Origin: Petrolisthes cinctipes
Taxonomy: Eukaryota; Arthropoda; Malacostraca; Decapoda; Porcellanidae
Direction of reading: 5' to 3'
DNA: 64,000 nucleotides
Assembly (NCBI GenBank): GCA_033782935.1
Contig: JAWQEG010001444.1
Location: 1-64,000 of the forward strand
Numbering within the stretch: position 1 is the first letter of the stretch; the number at the start of each line of letters is the position of its first letter. This document shows positions 19,461 to 33,800 of this stretch, piece after piece. Made by a program: the position numbers and the translations under genes. The notes under the pieces were generated by a model. The model saw only the letters and a program-made list of their open reading frames with translations. It was not told where the DNA came from and did no database searches.

Positions 19461-22371
19461 ACTTGCTTAAAAATATTACCACAAAAATAACCTTAAGTTT
19501 TTGTGCGTGTGCATGATTGTTGAGTGCATGATTGATTGATGGATGTTTCCCCAGTGGTGGTCAGTTGGGCACATGCCGTCTGGCCACCCGGAGATGTATT
19601 CTTGTCCCACACCATCACAATTTACTTGGGTATTTATTTATTTATTTAATTATTTATTTATTTATTTTGCTGTGAGAAGCAGACCTTATTCAAAACAGTG
19701 GTGGAAGCTTTTGTGAATCCAGAGGAACATTGAAGTTGCTCAGTGTGTTGCATTAATTAATAAAGGACATCAGCTGTGGTCTATGTAAATTTCTGGTGGT
19801 GTGGAATTCAGTCCAAATTTAGTATCTCTAAGCACACATACATCCTGAACTGAACAATTATTCAGTGTTGAGGTATGGGATGAAAATACATCTCCAAGAA
19901 TATTTTGGTGTTGATTGGAACATGCATTGCCCTGAGGAGGGATATCTGTGTTCTCTGCAAAATGTTCCGCACTTTTGACGATACCTCTTTATGTTTATAC
20001 AGTATGTTTAAGTTTTGCGGATATTATTTTGTGCATCCATCAACTGCAAGATTTGGCATCCTCCCCAGAGAACATATATAATTCTTGTGTAGAGGAGCTG
20101 TGTGGTCCCCATGTTATATTTTGCATTATTCATTCCATTATATTATTCTATGTTATGGTAACTATTGACCTCCTGTATATCATCACTGTGAGATTAATAA
20201 CATCTTGTGCTATGTTACAAGCCAAACCGGAGGCCATCACTAAAGGACAAGGTATGTAGGCCGCTGTAAACAAAACTCACCCTTTTATTTGCACTTTTAA
20301 ACACACCTTATAAAACCTCGGAGACTAGATGTTTGATGGTAGCTGTTAAAGCGAGTCCCACACGCACACCTTCTTATTCTTAGTGATATAACACCTCCCT
20401 TCCTAGTCTGTCCATTCTCTCCAGCGGTGGAAATTTGTAGATAACTTTATCTCCCCAGCAAAAAAATAATAATAATAATTTCTCTTTAAAATTTTCTTCC
20501 TTTCCCTGTGCTTTTATACCTTTATAAAAAAAAAAAAATTTGAAGACCCTGTATAATAGACTGCATGATAGTAACGATGATACAGACCTGCACAGAACAC
20601 CACATAGCTGGCAAAACCATTAATGATTGTAGTTGCCAAAGTTATATAAATTGCTTTTTCCTCCCCTGGCATTGGTCTCAAGGTCACTTCCCACACGTTA
20701 ATCTCTTTTAAACCACGTATATAACTGATGCTCTAGGTTCATAACCCGAGTGATTTTATACGCAGCTTGAATAAGGATTTCTGTGTTTGTTCAATAAATA
20801 CGGCACTAAAACAGATGACGGCATAACTCTTTTAGCAGTGATTGAATACTTCATAATGTCATCAATTTTCGTTGGTGTACAGTACTGTAGATATATCAGT
20901 GTGGTGATAACTCCTCCACTTTTGTAAATTAACTCGAATGGAATTGATTGGAGTTATTGGATATTGATGTTGACTAATGATTTGCATTTGCATCTGAGAA
21001 GTAAAATTAGCTGATACAGTATATAGTTTTTTGTAACTGTCAAAATTTTTATATCGATGGTGAAGTGTGTTGATGATGTAGCACCAATTTAGTACTGTGT
21101 CCAGTTGTATACTGCTGCATCACTAACATGTTTTATTGATTTCTTTTGTGTAGGCAATAGTTGTATAGTACAATACCGTATACCCAGACAGTAGCAACTT
21201 AGCCCATTGAAATTTAAAAGAGGTACAGTAGTCCAGTATCATTAGAGAAACAGTACACTGACTGCAATAGAGGTATCGTATTGTAATCTGGTACAAATAA
21301 GGAATAGATATGCTGTTTATAAATTGCAGAACGCTGAATGTAATGGAAGTAACCCAGCATTGTTTGAGAAATCAGGTTGTGTGTAAAAATGTTAAATATT
21401 GATATGTTCAGGTAAGGAGTAAAAATAAAATGGCAAAAGTGAGATGAATAGGTGAATGAATGAATTGATAGTGTAACAGGAAGAAAGGAGGAGATAGAAA
21501 GGAGAAACAGCAAACATGAAAAAAGGGTAGGGTTAGTAGAGGTTACTGTAGGGTAAGGATAATGGAAAGTGGGGCAGGAATGCCTGGAATGGATTTGGAT
21601 TCATGATTAAAGAATGGGTTCAGGTGATGAAAGATAGAGTACCGTACTGTTGGGTAAAGCAAGATATAGGTGAGCAATGGAAAGTATATAAAGTACATAG
21701 CATTACAAATCCAGTAAAATAATTTAGTGTTGTTTACATTAATAAGCGGCTTTGAATGTTGCTTGTTGATCAATGACTGATGGATGATTTTTTCAAACCA
21801 CCCCAGACGGATGGAGTCTGCTTTGTGGCGTAGATTATTTAGATAAACTAGTAACAGTCACTTATGATATGCCTGCAATATCTTATATGCTTCATATATT
21901 AAGCTAAGAAAGAATGGATAGAGTTCACTGATGCTTCTGAAACTGAAGGTAAAAACTGCTGAGATTTTGTAATATAATGTATAAAAACATGCGGAATGTA
22001 AGTATAAAGGATTGAGTTATTCCCCAGAACAGGTGCATAATGCTTGACTTATGTGAATTATGTGTGAAGTTTGGGAGAAGTTTAGCGTATTGGGTGGCAT
22101 CTAAGAAAATTCATATGGCCGTTTTTATCAGTAGTCTGTGCAAGGGATCAGAACAGATGCTTCCTAATCATCCACAATCCTCTGTTGGTCATTACAGTTG
22201 TTCTTATTTTTCCTCCTCCCACCCACCTTTTTGTACAACAGATGCATAAGTGAAATACACTCTTGGAAATTTCTTTTAAGGAAATAATGGCAAAGATTCA
22301 GTGGTTACTCTTAGCTTATTGCAACTTTTTATAATTATAGATTTCAGTGATACTACCAGAAGTAGGATCAA

Positions 22372-22520
22372 TTAAGGGGATTGTGTTTTTGTTGTCAAAT
22401 TGAAATGTAATGATTCCTTCAAACTCTGTCACAAAACAGCTCTTGACCCTAGTACAGCATCACATCATGGCATGGTTTGGAGGAATCCATAGTCTCCAGT
22501 TTGTTGACATCATCACAGGT
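22372..22520. mobile_element. TTAA fold-back MITE copy
   Basis: Begins TTAAGGGGATTGTG. Half-arms ATGATTCCTTCAAACTCTGTC and GGCATGGTTTGGAGGAATC. The right TTAA is lost. Confidence 0.7.
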
Positions 22521-22827
22521 TTGCTAGTGTACTGGTATGATCATTTGTAAAGAATTGGGGAAAGCTTAGGTATTGGCAGATAGAGGTATTGAACGTACTA
22601 CTTGACTTCGAATTGTAAATGACTTTGTAACAAAAACTATGTGAATGTCAGTCAATATATTATTCAATTTAGCACAATACTGTACTGTATATTCTATAGT
22701 ACTATGTGCGAGCTTTTCTCCTTGTTGACTTAAGTAAGGTAGAACTTGTGTGTACTGTTCTTTAAATGGTATAATATAATGAATGAAAATAGATATACTG
22801 TATAGGTATAGTATCATAGCTGTGGGC

Positions 22828-22950
22828 AATAATCAGTAAAAGTTAAGAGGTAAGATAATGACAATGACTGATGAAAACGAGTCCATGTATTTATTGTGTA
22901 TGGAACCAACACATCAGTCATTGTCATCTCCCAACTTGTGACTTTTATTC
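22828..22950. repeat. inverted repeat (hairpin) of unknown class
   Basis: ATGACAATGACTGATG (22858-22873) pairs perfectly with its complement at 22911-22926, and weaker pairing extends outward to about 40 bases a side. The loop is about 36 bases. No TTAA or TA termini recognised. Confidence 0.55.
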
Positions 22951-23323
22951 CATGCAGCCCTTTATGCTAAGAGAAAGTTGTTTTGTGTGAGATTTTTCAG
23001 GAGTTAATGTGTACTTTATTTCAAGTTTAGATAATTGTACAAAATATGCATAGAAATATTCTTGGCTAACAGTTTCATGCATATGATCAATCTATCTTCC
23101 GAATAACAGTCGTCTGGTTTAATCAAATTTTTATATACCATAGCAAAATTTAGTTCAGTACATAACTAACGGTAACTCCACTAAAGTAGATTATTACAGT
23201 TTAATCAAGGAAGCTGTGATTAAATTGACGATTTAGAAGCTACTGACTTTACTAGACTAACATACAGTATGCCAGTTTGGAGTGGTTAGTGGCTTCCAAA
23301 TTGTACACTACATCACTGGCTAC

Positions 23324-23490
23324 TTAAGGGGAGGAACTCTCTTTGGTACATTGGAGGATCATTGATTCTTCCAAATTATGCCAGAAAACAAGTCACTACA
23401 ATGTTATCATAGTGGATCTGGTTTTTTTGACATAGTTTTGAGGATTCATCTGAGTTCCAAAATATCATTACATAGCTATCTTCAGAATTC
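23324..23490. mobile_element. TTAA fold-back MITE copy
   Basis: Begins TTAAGGGGAGGAACTC. Half-arms TTGATTCTTCCAAATTATGCC and GACATAGTTTTGAGGATTC. A stray right half of the same family lies just before it, around 23230-23310. A (CCA)n run follows at 23596-23630. Confidence 0.65.
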
Positions 23491-25911
23491 ATAACAGTTC
23501 CAGATACAGTACTAGTGGTTTCTGGGCCCACTGTATTTTATTTTTACATATTATAGTACAATACCACAGATTACCGAGAGCCCAAGCCACAACAAACACC
23601 ACCACCACCACCACCACCACCACCACCACCGCAGCAGTAGTAGTACAGTGTTTAGGGATTGTGGGACAGTGGACCATGTTCAAGAAAGGTTACAGCAGAA
23701 ATAATGGTGACTGTTCAAAGGATCCATAGACTCTATAATAAGCCAACACATACACACCAGTCACCATCGTTGCTGCCTTGACTACAACCATTCTTGCATG
23801 TGATCCAGTGTACAGTACAGTATAAGTTTGTGTGGATAAGTTCAGATCTAGAGCTTGAGCAGGATAACACACGGTGGACTTTAGGATGTGCGTTAACTTA
23901 CACTCTTCCTTCTCTCTCTCTCTCCCTCTCTTTCTCTCTCTCTCTCTCTATGTATTCTGGATAAGTAAAGGTTTATAGCTACAGCAAGTGACTGTCAGGA
24001 TGTGCGCTAACTCCCCTTCTTCTCTACCAGGACCGGGCAATACGCGATGAAAAGGTAGGGTCATGAGAGATCGGAGGAGGAGGAGGAGAATGAAGTGGAT
24101 ATGTGGGTGGTTTTGCTTGTTTGATGTCTGTCTGTAAATACATGTACCCTGTCCTCTCCTCTGTCCTCCTCACACACACACTGACACACTTGTAAGGTCT
24201 GCTAATAATATATGCCGGGTTGGCCTATGTCCGTGGGTTTTTGCTAATATCCACACACGCAGGTTCTGCTGTTGTTGGCGAGGCTGGCAGGAGCGGGAGG
24301 TGTGGGTACTGTAGTGTGGCTTGTAAAAAAGATGATGAACCCTTGTTGCCATTTGTAATACAGTATACTGTATCATACCTTATTTTCCAGTAGAGTTGTA
24401 GGGGCTTGTATGGATGGCAAGGGGTTTGTAGTGACTCCTTAATTAATGGGTATGTTATTTAATTGTACAGTACTGGGTATATTTTGAGTTTGTCCGGGAT
24501 TTGCAGTATGCTTATAATGAGTTGGCAAGAACTCTGTTATGAATTAATTTGTAATATATTCTTACTGGGTTTTAATATAGATTGTAATTGCTTTTGTCTC
24601 CTGTCTAATGTACAGTAGTTACCTCCTGAACAGCAGTAAGGGGCTGAGAGATGAAACACCCTAATGCATGGACGGTACTGTCATCATCGTACCGAGTTCG
24701 TTTACCACCAATAAGTGCCAAGGGAGAGGGAATTACAGTACAGTACATGTTACCCGCAGCATCCCCCAACCCATCTCCTGCACCACCTGCCAGCCTCCCT
24801 GCCCTTTCTGCACAATGGGTGATAATGTTGTTGTTGTGTTTTTGTTGTTGTGACATCGCTCTTGTGTACACTCTCCCAAATCTCTCTCGGTTGCGCATAG
24901 ACTTGCTGCACGGTTTTGATTATTTGATTAATTTTTGTTTTGTTTTACTTGTGCTCTTTATTATGATGTTTGGTTTCCTGTACTGTTTATTACTTTCTGC
25001 ACCACAATAAAAAAGTCGAGAATCAGGTCATAATACAGGGCCTGTGATGTTGGTGAGTTCGAGGTTTATGACTCCTACAAACTATTCCACACAGTTGCAC
25101 AATTTTATTGAGCGAGTTTATAGTATCTTGTGGTATAGTTTGCAAGAATCAAGAGCCTACTACAGTACTACCATATTGACTTACAGCATTTACACCCATT
25201 TTAATATATTTTGCCGTATGTACTGGTCAGGTTAGGCCACAGAAAGCAAGCAACGATAAGGGAAAAACAGATAATCTTAACCACCAAGCAGACAAGTTTG
25301 ATGCGTAACGTTGCACATGGATTTCCCCGAGAGTGTTATCTGTGTTGTCCGCTGGTCACCGCTAACCTCACTGTGATGGGATTGATTTGATGGACTGACT
25401 TGCACTAATGTTGTACATGCAGTTTTATCTTGCTCGGGCGGTTTTGTATGTACAGTATGTATGTTTGTATGTACAGAAATGGAATGTAAATATTGTACAT
25501 GCCACATTTATATAGTGTAAACATTCTTCAGGCTCCCTTTCATAGTATTTCTCAGTTTTTAACACAGTTGCAATCACTTACAGTTACTGTATGCAAATCT
25601 CAACAAGCCTAAAGAGTAACACTAAGCAGAATGCAATTGAAACATTTTTATACATTCTTCAGCTTTCCTTTCACATTATTTTTTTAAGTGTATAGCACAA
25701 TATTAGTTACTCACATGAATGCTAACCTCAGCAACATAACACTAACAATAATACAACAATTAATGATAATAATAAAAAAGCACAACACCATAACTACCAG
25801 TAACATCAGCCCATTACCTTATCAAGAGTAACATGATAATTATGATGTAATAAAGTGAAAAGACACCATTTGAGGAGAAGCCTATGTTTCCTGTATTTCA
25901 TTGTCTTGTTT

Positions 25912-25975
25912 TTAAGGGGACAAGATACTGGTCACTCCAAAGTATTCCACATATCCATGAAACCTGATAATAATG
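25912..25975. mobile_element. TTAA fold-back MITE, left half only
   Basis: TTAAGGGGACAAGATACTGG and CACTCCAAAGTATTCCA. It stops abruptly at about 25975, where a member of the second fold-back family begins, which suggests that insertion or rearrangement removed the other half. Confidence 0.5.
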
Positions 25976-25985
25976 AAGGACTCTT

Positions 25986-26117
25986 TGGGCTGTATGCAAG
26001 AACAATGTTGGTGTTGATGATGGCGTGGTAATGGGACAATGGCTCCTTAGACACAGTACCAAGCCATCGTACCGGCACCACGCCATCACCAACGCCGTGA
26101 ATATACTTACATACGGT
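25986..26117. mobile_element. GGGC-TATGCAAG fold-back MITE copy 1
   Basis: Left end GGGCTGTATGCAAGAACAAT, right end (complement) near CTTACATACGG. Inner arms GTGTTGATGATGGCGTGG and CACGCCATCACCAACGC pair. About 130 bases, non-coding. Defines the second fold-back family. Confidence 0.75.
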
Positions 26118-26450
26118 ATTTTGTCTTGGCACAGGTTGGAGTCTCTAGTTCACTGGCTGTATCTTTCCTTAACCAGAAGAAGTAATTGTGAAATGTTTGG
26201 TCACTAAAGGTTCCTCCTCAAGTGACATTTTTATTGACACTTACACTTAACCTTTTGATGGCTGGCTACATATGTCAGAATCTCCTTTATTGTGAACTAG
26301 ATCTGAATATGATGACTGCCGTTGAAGGGTTAATATGAACAGTAACATTCAATTACCATATTAAAATCCCAAGTAATGAATTAGCAGACTGTTGTAGATA
26401 GCTGTGATGTATAGTAGTGGGTTTAGTAGACAGTTTGAAAGTGAGGTTAA

Positions 26451-26532
26451 GGGTTGTATGCAAGAATACTACACAAACATCATAATGGTACTACGCCTTC
26501 ATCAACACCACCGATATTTTTGCATACGGCCC
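26451..26532. mobile_element. GGGC-TATGCAAG fold-back MITE copy 2 (internally deleted)
   Basis: GGGTTGTATGCAAGAATACT and TTTTTGCATACGGCCCT at the ends; part of the left inner arm is missing. Confidence 0.65.
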
Positions 26533-28029
26533 TAAGCCCATTTACAAACTCTGAATCGTAGAGACAACACCATGCTTTCATCATTTGACAGTTCACTCTG
26601 ATCACTTGCAGACTTGACAGAAATTATCGTGCAAATTGTCTCGGTTCTTGTTGGCTCTGTCATTCATTATTTTTTCCACCATAAAAACACTTGACTTTAT
26701 TATCCTTTCCATTCTGAATTTATATTTTACAGTATTTATATCTTTTATTTAAGGTATTAGACAATGACGCTGCTTGTTGGTTCCTTCACGTCCATATTGT
26801 GTCACCAAGGGAATGAAAGGGTCTCTTGGCTTGGCTCATCCAGATTTCACACTACAGTTGTTTGACACATGTTCAGGAGGTGATCTCCCAGCCTACACAT
26901 GGTCAGGATATAATTTTCTATCCATTTACACCAGTTCCCTGTGTGTTCAGGGCTTAATACCCTTTCTTTACCTGTTCCATACATATTCAGAACTTCATAA
27001 TCTGTCTTTCTATACCATTTCCATGCATGATAAGGACTTAATTAATTTCTAGGTAATTAGTGCAGTGTGGTTGCTGTTTTTAGTTCAGTATTCAAGCTGT
27101 TCGTATGCAGTTTGGAAGCTTGAAACCTGTATGATGGAGGCTGAATATTGCCATGTGAGGGTTAACTTCGATTCGAAACCATAGGAGCTGCTGTTTGTGT
27201 GTCTGTAGTTTTTGACCACAGGCAGTCCTTTCCACTCCACAGACCAGTGACACTGCCAGTCTGTCAGATGGGAGTTACCTTTCCAGCCAACTTCCACTGT
27301 ATACAACACCGGCCCCACGTGAGCTAAAACTTGTACGTTACCTGCGACCCCCACCACCGGCCCCCATGTACTGTTCTGAGAGAGTTGTGCTCATCTTAAT
27401 GGCACTTACTCGTCTCACCTCGCTTGAAAATCTCAACCGATGCTTAGTCAACCCTACTCGCTATACGTTTATACCATAGTCGTTTCTTCCTTTTGTAGAC
27501 GGAGAGCCAGCTTAGTTTTCCCACCCTTTGCTGCAGCCTATATACTGTAATCAACCTCTTGCTGGTCCCAGACATGACTCTTTGGTCATCTTAGTTACTT
27601 GCACTCTACATGATATAGATGATTCTTGTTCTTTGTAACCAATGTTAAACATTATTACCGTAGTTCATTCAGTAGGATTCATTTCTTTCTTGCACTTCGG
27701 TCTGTCTTTCATCATTCCCTCTCATCTCCTCTCTTCAGTCTCTTCCCTACTCAGGCTTCTCCTCCAAACTCCATTTGCTTCTCTTGATTTTACCCTCTTT
27801 CTCCTGTGTCCCCAACCTACCCATCCATGCCATCCACATCATCAGTCAGTGCAACTTCTGGAGCAGCACAGAAGGCAAAGTTTTATTGTTACTCGTGGAA
27901 ATCACTGTGAATTTTGCTAGAATTATCTTTTGGGAGGCACATCTGGGTTTAATAGAATGGTGATTTACATAGGGTCATTACAGGAAACATTCTGGTTATA
28001 AAATACAATACAATATCTATCTCTCTATA

Positions 28030-29372
28030 GCTCCGACGCCTCATTCCTTCCGGGAACTCTCCCCAAAGGGGTGGCCACGGCAGAAGTGTCTCCAGGTTTC
28101 CCTGTTCCAACACTCCCTCTTTACTTGGTCAAGCTCTCCTCTGCCCCTCACATTTCTCTCCCTTACATACTCTTCCACTCTGTTCTGCCATCTAACCGGA
28201 GGTCTGCCTCTCACACCAGGTCCCACAACTTCACTTCCATACACCTTCTTTACAAACTCCTCACCTTGTATTCTCTCCACATGTCCAAACCACCTCAATG
28301 TATTACGCTTCACCCTCTCAACCAACCCACACTCAATACCAATTGCCTTCTTACTCATACCACATCTCTCATGCACACTCTCATTACTTTCTCCATCCCA
28401 CCTGGTCAGTCCACATCCTCCTTTCAAGTAACTCATTTCCACTGCACCTATTCAAGACTGATGAGTCCTACTCCATGTCCATATCTCTGAAGCATACGTC
28501 AGTGTTGGAAGAATTATGCTACAGTATTTCTCAGTCCCTTTTTCACTTCCATACTCACACTTCTGCCCTTCATAATCCTCCCCAGTGATTCTATGACCTG
28601 TCTGCCCCTTCACTGCTCTCTCCCTAATTTCTCCTTCCATACTGCCATGTTTACACAGAATTGTACCCAGGTACTTAAACTCCTTCACTTCCTCCATCCT
28701 CGTGTGGCAAAGTCAGTAACCTCAATTTCTGCCCTCTCAAATACCATCACTTTACTTTTACCAACATTCACCTTCAATTTCCTTTGTTTACACACAGATT
28801 GAAACTTGTCTACCACCCTCTGCAACTCCCTTTCACTCTCAGCCATCAACACAGTGTCACCTGCAAATAAGCTTGCCACCAAGGACCAATTTACTCCATT
28901 CAATATCAGCTTCACTCCCAGGCTATCCACTTTGGTCTTCATCTCTCTCATACAACCATCCATACATATTTTGAACAACCATGGTGACATAACACACCCC
29001 TGTCTCAGCCCTACACTAATATTAAAATTCTCTTTTAGATCACCCTCTACTCGCACACATGCTGTTGCCTCTATATAAAAGGTCTCAATGCCTTTCAGCA
29101 AACACCCCCCAACACTGTAAATCCTCAACACTTCTGTCATAGCTCTGCTATCAACCCTATCGTATGCCTTCTCCAAGTCCATGGAGGCAGTGTACAACTT
29201 CCTACCCTTCCCAATATATTTCTTCACTGTTGATTGATTGTATTGCAATGATCTAGTCCACACATCTTCTACCCTTTCTGAACCCTCCCTGCTCCTCACT
29301 AACTTTATTCCCTATTCCTTCAATCAGTCTTTCAGTAAGAACCTTCCCATACACCTTCCCCAGTTTACTACA
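28030..29372 (-). pseudogene. non-LTR retrotransposon reverse transcriptase, dead
   Basis: Minus strand. GKVLTERLIEGIGNK and SEEQGGFRKGRRCVD (29281-29350), then after a frameshift ASMDLEKAYDRVDSRAM, VGLRQGCVMSPWLF and a palm motif that reads FAGDTVLMAES instead of FADDTVL, so the first catalytic Asp is lost. Next come KEFKYLGTILCKHGSMEGEI and, in another frame, TLRWFGHVERIQGEEFVKK and GRPPVRW. At least two frameshifts. 5'-truncated at about 29372. A different LINE group from the CR1-like remnants. Confidence 0.85.
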
Positions 29373-29624
29373 ATACGATACAGTACAGTAATCCATTCAG
29401 CTGGTGTTGGCCAATGTACTCCACTTTCAAAGCTGATAGAAGGCTGGAGTAACTGGTCTGTATGGAATTGTGTGTCATCCCTCGCTGATGTCATTTTCTT
29501 CATGACTGTTGGCAGAACAGATGTCTAGACACACTTTGCTATGTAATCACTTTTGTGCATGTTTTGAGCTGTTATAGGTCGCTGAGTTTCATTATATAAG
29601 TTATTACTGTAATGCCTCATCAAC

Positions 29625-30180
29625 TATGTCATTTTCAGCGACTCATTCAGTGCCCTCCAAAGCACTCGGTTTTTACTAGCTGTTTACCGGTTGGTATTGG
29701 AGATAAGAGTGGTTGTTCAAGATTGCCACCAGGTTGAAATCAGTCTCTTGTTGGGTTCTGAGCCAAGTTGGAGTCCCAGACAATGAGTGTGCCCATATTT
29801 TGGCATGCTCGGCCACCTACTTAGGCCACAACATGTCCCATCCTGTTTCTGCTTCTGAATATTTCTCTGCCATCGCCCACCTCCATGCCTAAAGGGGGCA
29901 GGCAGAGTGGTCATCTGACACATCAAATAATCTTTGAGCTACAGTATTAAACCATCTGTGACCTCCTGGCAGTCCCCTTCTTGTTGCCATAGACGGTGGG
30001 AGACAGACTTCTCCCACCTACTGCTTGGCCATGCTAGTATTGCCCATGGCTTCTTGATGGTAGATGATGTTCCCTCACTCTGCCAGTGTTGTCGGGTACA
30101 GGTCATGGTCCAGCATCTTCGAACTGATTGGTCCCATTTTCAAGCCGGTCATCAATTGTCCTTTAAATCCCTTTTTTATC
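29625..30180 (+). pseudogene. LINE ribonuclease H region and C-terminal end, dead
   Basis: FSDSFSALQSTRFLLAVYRL (from about 29634), then after a frame change CWVLSQVGVPDNECAHILAC, which is the RNase H motif usually read WxPSHVGIxGNExAD. From 29995 WETDFSHLLLGHASIAHGFL and QCCRVQVMVQHL match the block after RNase H in I/Jockey-type elements (LRxGHTxLTHGxL, CxxCxxxxTVEHxL). Stops and shifts make it inactive. It lies back to back with the minus-strand LINE ending at 29372. Confidence 0.7.
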
Positions 30181-30760
30181 CATGGCCATCCTCCCTCCCA
30201 AGCTTACCTTCTTAGCAAATTCCCTTCATTCTCCCTCCCATGCCTTATGCCCTTTTTATCCCATCCCTGTCTCTTGACCCAAATATAGCTTTCCTTTGCA
30301 CTGTACAGTAGTTTGTTCTTTCCCCTTAACCTCATTTTACCACTATCATGCTTGCCTTAGTGCCAATTGATCCCTCTGGATTTGGTGCTGGTTCTCATTG
30401 TAGAAATAATAATATTACTGTAGCCCAGTAATTTACACATGTTAATTCAGTTGTTTGCATACCAAAACATTTAAAGTTGTTTTATATAATATGTTTCTGT
30501 GTATTGACTTTGGAAACTTATCCCTGAATTAATTTCCCTCCCTCTTACTGACCTTAGAGATATTTGCAGTTTGAAACATATTGTTTGTGAAAGGGATACA
30601 ACATTTCTCAGTCTGATTTTTTGTTGTCTGTCTGGTTAGGTACAGTAGGAAACTTTTCAACCTGGGGGAGTGAGCATTGTCAGTCCCAAGTCCATAATTA
30701 TATAAGAAAAGTCATGACCAGTACAGTACAGTAATTCCACGTAAGGTTTATGGAACCATT

Positions 30761-30867
30761 GGGCTGTATGGTGTTGACGAGGGCACAGTAGTGATACGAT
30801 GACTCTGTATTGTGCCTACCATTACCATACCATCATCAATACCATTAATGTTGTTGCATATGGCCCA
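30761..30867. mobile_element. GGGC-TATGCAAG fold-back MITE copy 3
   Basis: GGGCTGTATGGTGTTGACGA at the left (a few bases of the terminus deleted) and GTTGCATATGGCCC at the right. Confidence 0.6.
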
Positions 30868-33800
30868 AGGTGTGGTGATCTTGATGCACTTAAGAGAATG
30901 GCATATATAAAGGTATCAGTGATGGGGCATGAACTCTCTTGAGCAACAGGTTGACATTTAGGAGATTCATGCCTCATAGATAGGGAAAAGAAACTGTAGT
31001 GATTGAATTCCTGTTTTGTGTGAATAAGTACCCAACTGTTCCTTCCTTCTGTGGGTGTACTGGATATTATCAGATCTTGTTTATTTGACATGTTCGTCCA
31101 TTTGAATTTTTCTATTCTTCATGACAGTCTTATAGTTTTGGTTATTGTGCTTGTGTTAGACTGCTGTGCATTCATGTAGATTCCTTGGTATCTTGCCCCA
31201 AACATATCTCTTATTCTGAGGGAGTTCATTTTATGTCATCTGTGGTACATGACTTTTTCTGTTTGGCTTTTATTTACACATTGTCCAGTGTCTGCTTGTG
31301 TTACATTATGCATAGGAGGTCCTTTTGCTTAAAACTATCTGTGCTTCTTTACGCATGACTGAGCTCTTCATTACTGTCTCTGTGGTATGTGTGATGGCTG
31401 TTGTTGTTGTTGCCTTCTTCATGTATCTGTCTTTCAAACCCAATATTCATCAGTGTAATCCCACATGTCAGAAGTGTAAGGAGGTGAGATGTTGTTGGCA
31501 AAAGGGAGGCTACAGTACTAATTCCTCAGAACTGTTCACAGCAGACTTCCACTTTGAGAAGTCATTAGCCTCCAATTCATTAACAACATCTAAGCCCCTT
31601 GTCATCATTATCATCATCATCATCATCAATACCCTATTTCCCGATTTCAAAGGGTGGTGTTATTATTGTGACACAACATTTTTATTGTTTTGCTTGGGAA
31701 AATGCTATATTATAGAAACAAGTAGCAAATAAATATTGTTGAAACTCCTGCTGTTAAGATTACAAGTGTGTGGCAGGGTACAGGGTATACGAAATGTTTA
31801 CATTGGTTGCATGATTCCAATTGATTATTAAAAGAAGACAAGTACAGTGTATTACTGTACTGTACTGTACTCTAGCTACACAGAACAGTGAGGATTTGTA
31901 GGAACTGAATGTCATCGGAGTTCTTGGTGACATTATATAAGTACTGTACAGTACAGGTATTGTATTGTACCAGAGGCCTACTAGTGACACTTTCATTATG
32001 TTACTGGTACTACACTTAGAAATAACTATATAACTTACATGCAATTGTATCTAAAGTATAATAAAGCAGTTTCAACTGGTTATATGTAATGTATCGGGTC
32101 ATTCATTAATAGCATTTTGAAATAATTTTCCATCCATAGTACCATTTAACCCTCATACCTTATACTGTACAGCAGCTTCCAAAACTGTCCTTAATGTGTG
32201 CTATAAAGACTGTCATAATGAACAGCAATAATCTTGCTACCTGACCACCTGTGATTTCGATACAGTTGGTATGCGTGGTAAGACGATGTTGACAGTACAG
32301 TACTGTACTGTAATGCTAATAAACAAATCAAAACCTTTTGATTACAAACAACCATCAACATGTAAATGGCTACCAGTCCATAATCTTCATCCATTGTGTC
32401 ACTGTCCTACACATTATACTATTGATGTGTTTGGGAACTACTGTACTGTACAGTATACTATAAATTTTAGACATCGAACTTTGTTTTGTGAAACTGATTC
32501 ATGTGTGCAAGATTGCTGAATGCCAATGTATACAATGACCAAAATCCCATATAGAAATCAGATCAAAACAACACTACTGTAACTTGACTTCATCGGACTG
32601 GACAGTAAAACCATGAAAACATCTTGATAAGAATGAAATGTAAAGCTGCAGACATGTTTTCCTGGGGTATAAGAGTTAAGGTTGATCAGCAGACTTGAGG
32701 AGCTTCCGTTTAAAGTCATCAAAGAATGATAAAAATCCATTCTCTAGGTATCCTATGTATGAGTAAAGTTAGTTTGATTTTGGCCACAAGAGTCACCCAT
32801 ACAGTAAATCATATGCAGCATAGCGATGTGTTGATGTCTTTGGATGGCTTGGAATATTGTCTCACAGTATAATGCTGTTATCATTAAGGTAAATTATATT
32901 GACTCTCTTTGCACTTCAAAAAGAGATCTGGGAGTTATTTACAAACACTAGATACAAGTACAGGTATTTTGAAGCCTGCTTTTGTGTGCATGTTTGGATG
33001 GAGTAATGAAGAGTGGTATTTGCTCCCCTCTGTGTTTGGAATCATCTTTCATTGTTTGGGTGCATCCTATGTTGGGGTGTTATTGTTGTTGTTGATCAGT
33101 GTGAAAAAACCTGTGGACTGAACATGCATTTTTTTAATATTGCCTGCAGTTGTTTGCCATATTGTATTTTTCATGCGTTGAGTCATAATGCTCAGACAGC
33201 GCCTGACATTAAACACCTACAGAATAACGTAAATTCCCACTAATTCAGGGGAGATGATAATTGGAATACTAATGAATTTTGAAATAAGCACAATAACATT
33301 AGGTTATAAGGGGATGTGTGACCACTGCTTTGAGGGAAGAATGTGAGAAAGGTGACTAACTCATGACAGTTACAATAATTTGGAATTTGACAACAGCATC
33401 TTGTCCTTGAAGATAAAAGCTGGTGGTTGTTGTTGTTGTTGCTGTTGTGATTGTGAAATGTGTTGTTGGGAGAGTAGCTGTAGTGCCTGTGATGAGATAA
33501 ACCTATAAATGCCTAAGGATTCAGACTGTTTTGTCCTGCGTTTATTGTCATTACAGTTATGGTTCAAGGTTAATAAACACTGGTGATACTGTATAAAGAC
33601 ACATGGAGGGCAGCAGTCTGGATCCTCTACTATTATGATGCTAAAGCCACACTGCACTCTGGAACACAACTTGTAGATTCAGATTTGGGAAGCACTTCAC
33701 AATGCACAGCCTGAATAGGGATGAAAATCTAAGCTATTTTTATTATGTGTAATATTTGTTTAAATACAATATGTATGCACTCTATGCATGAATGGTAAGT

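Noticed and set aside
31355..31732. Open frame with a hydrophobic N-terminal helix and several Cys residues
   Set aside because: No family recognised, no exon partners, ordinary AT-rich intron composition with a CAT microsatellite inside; it fits chance.
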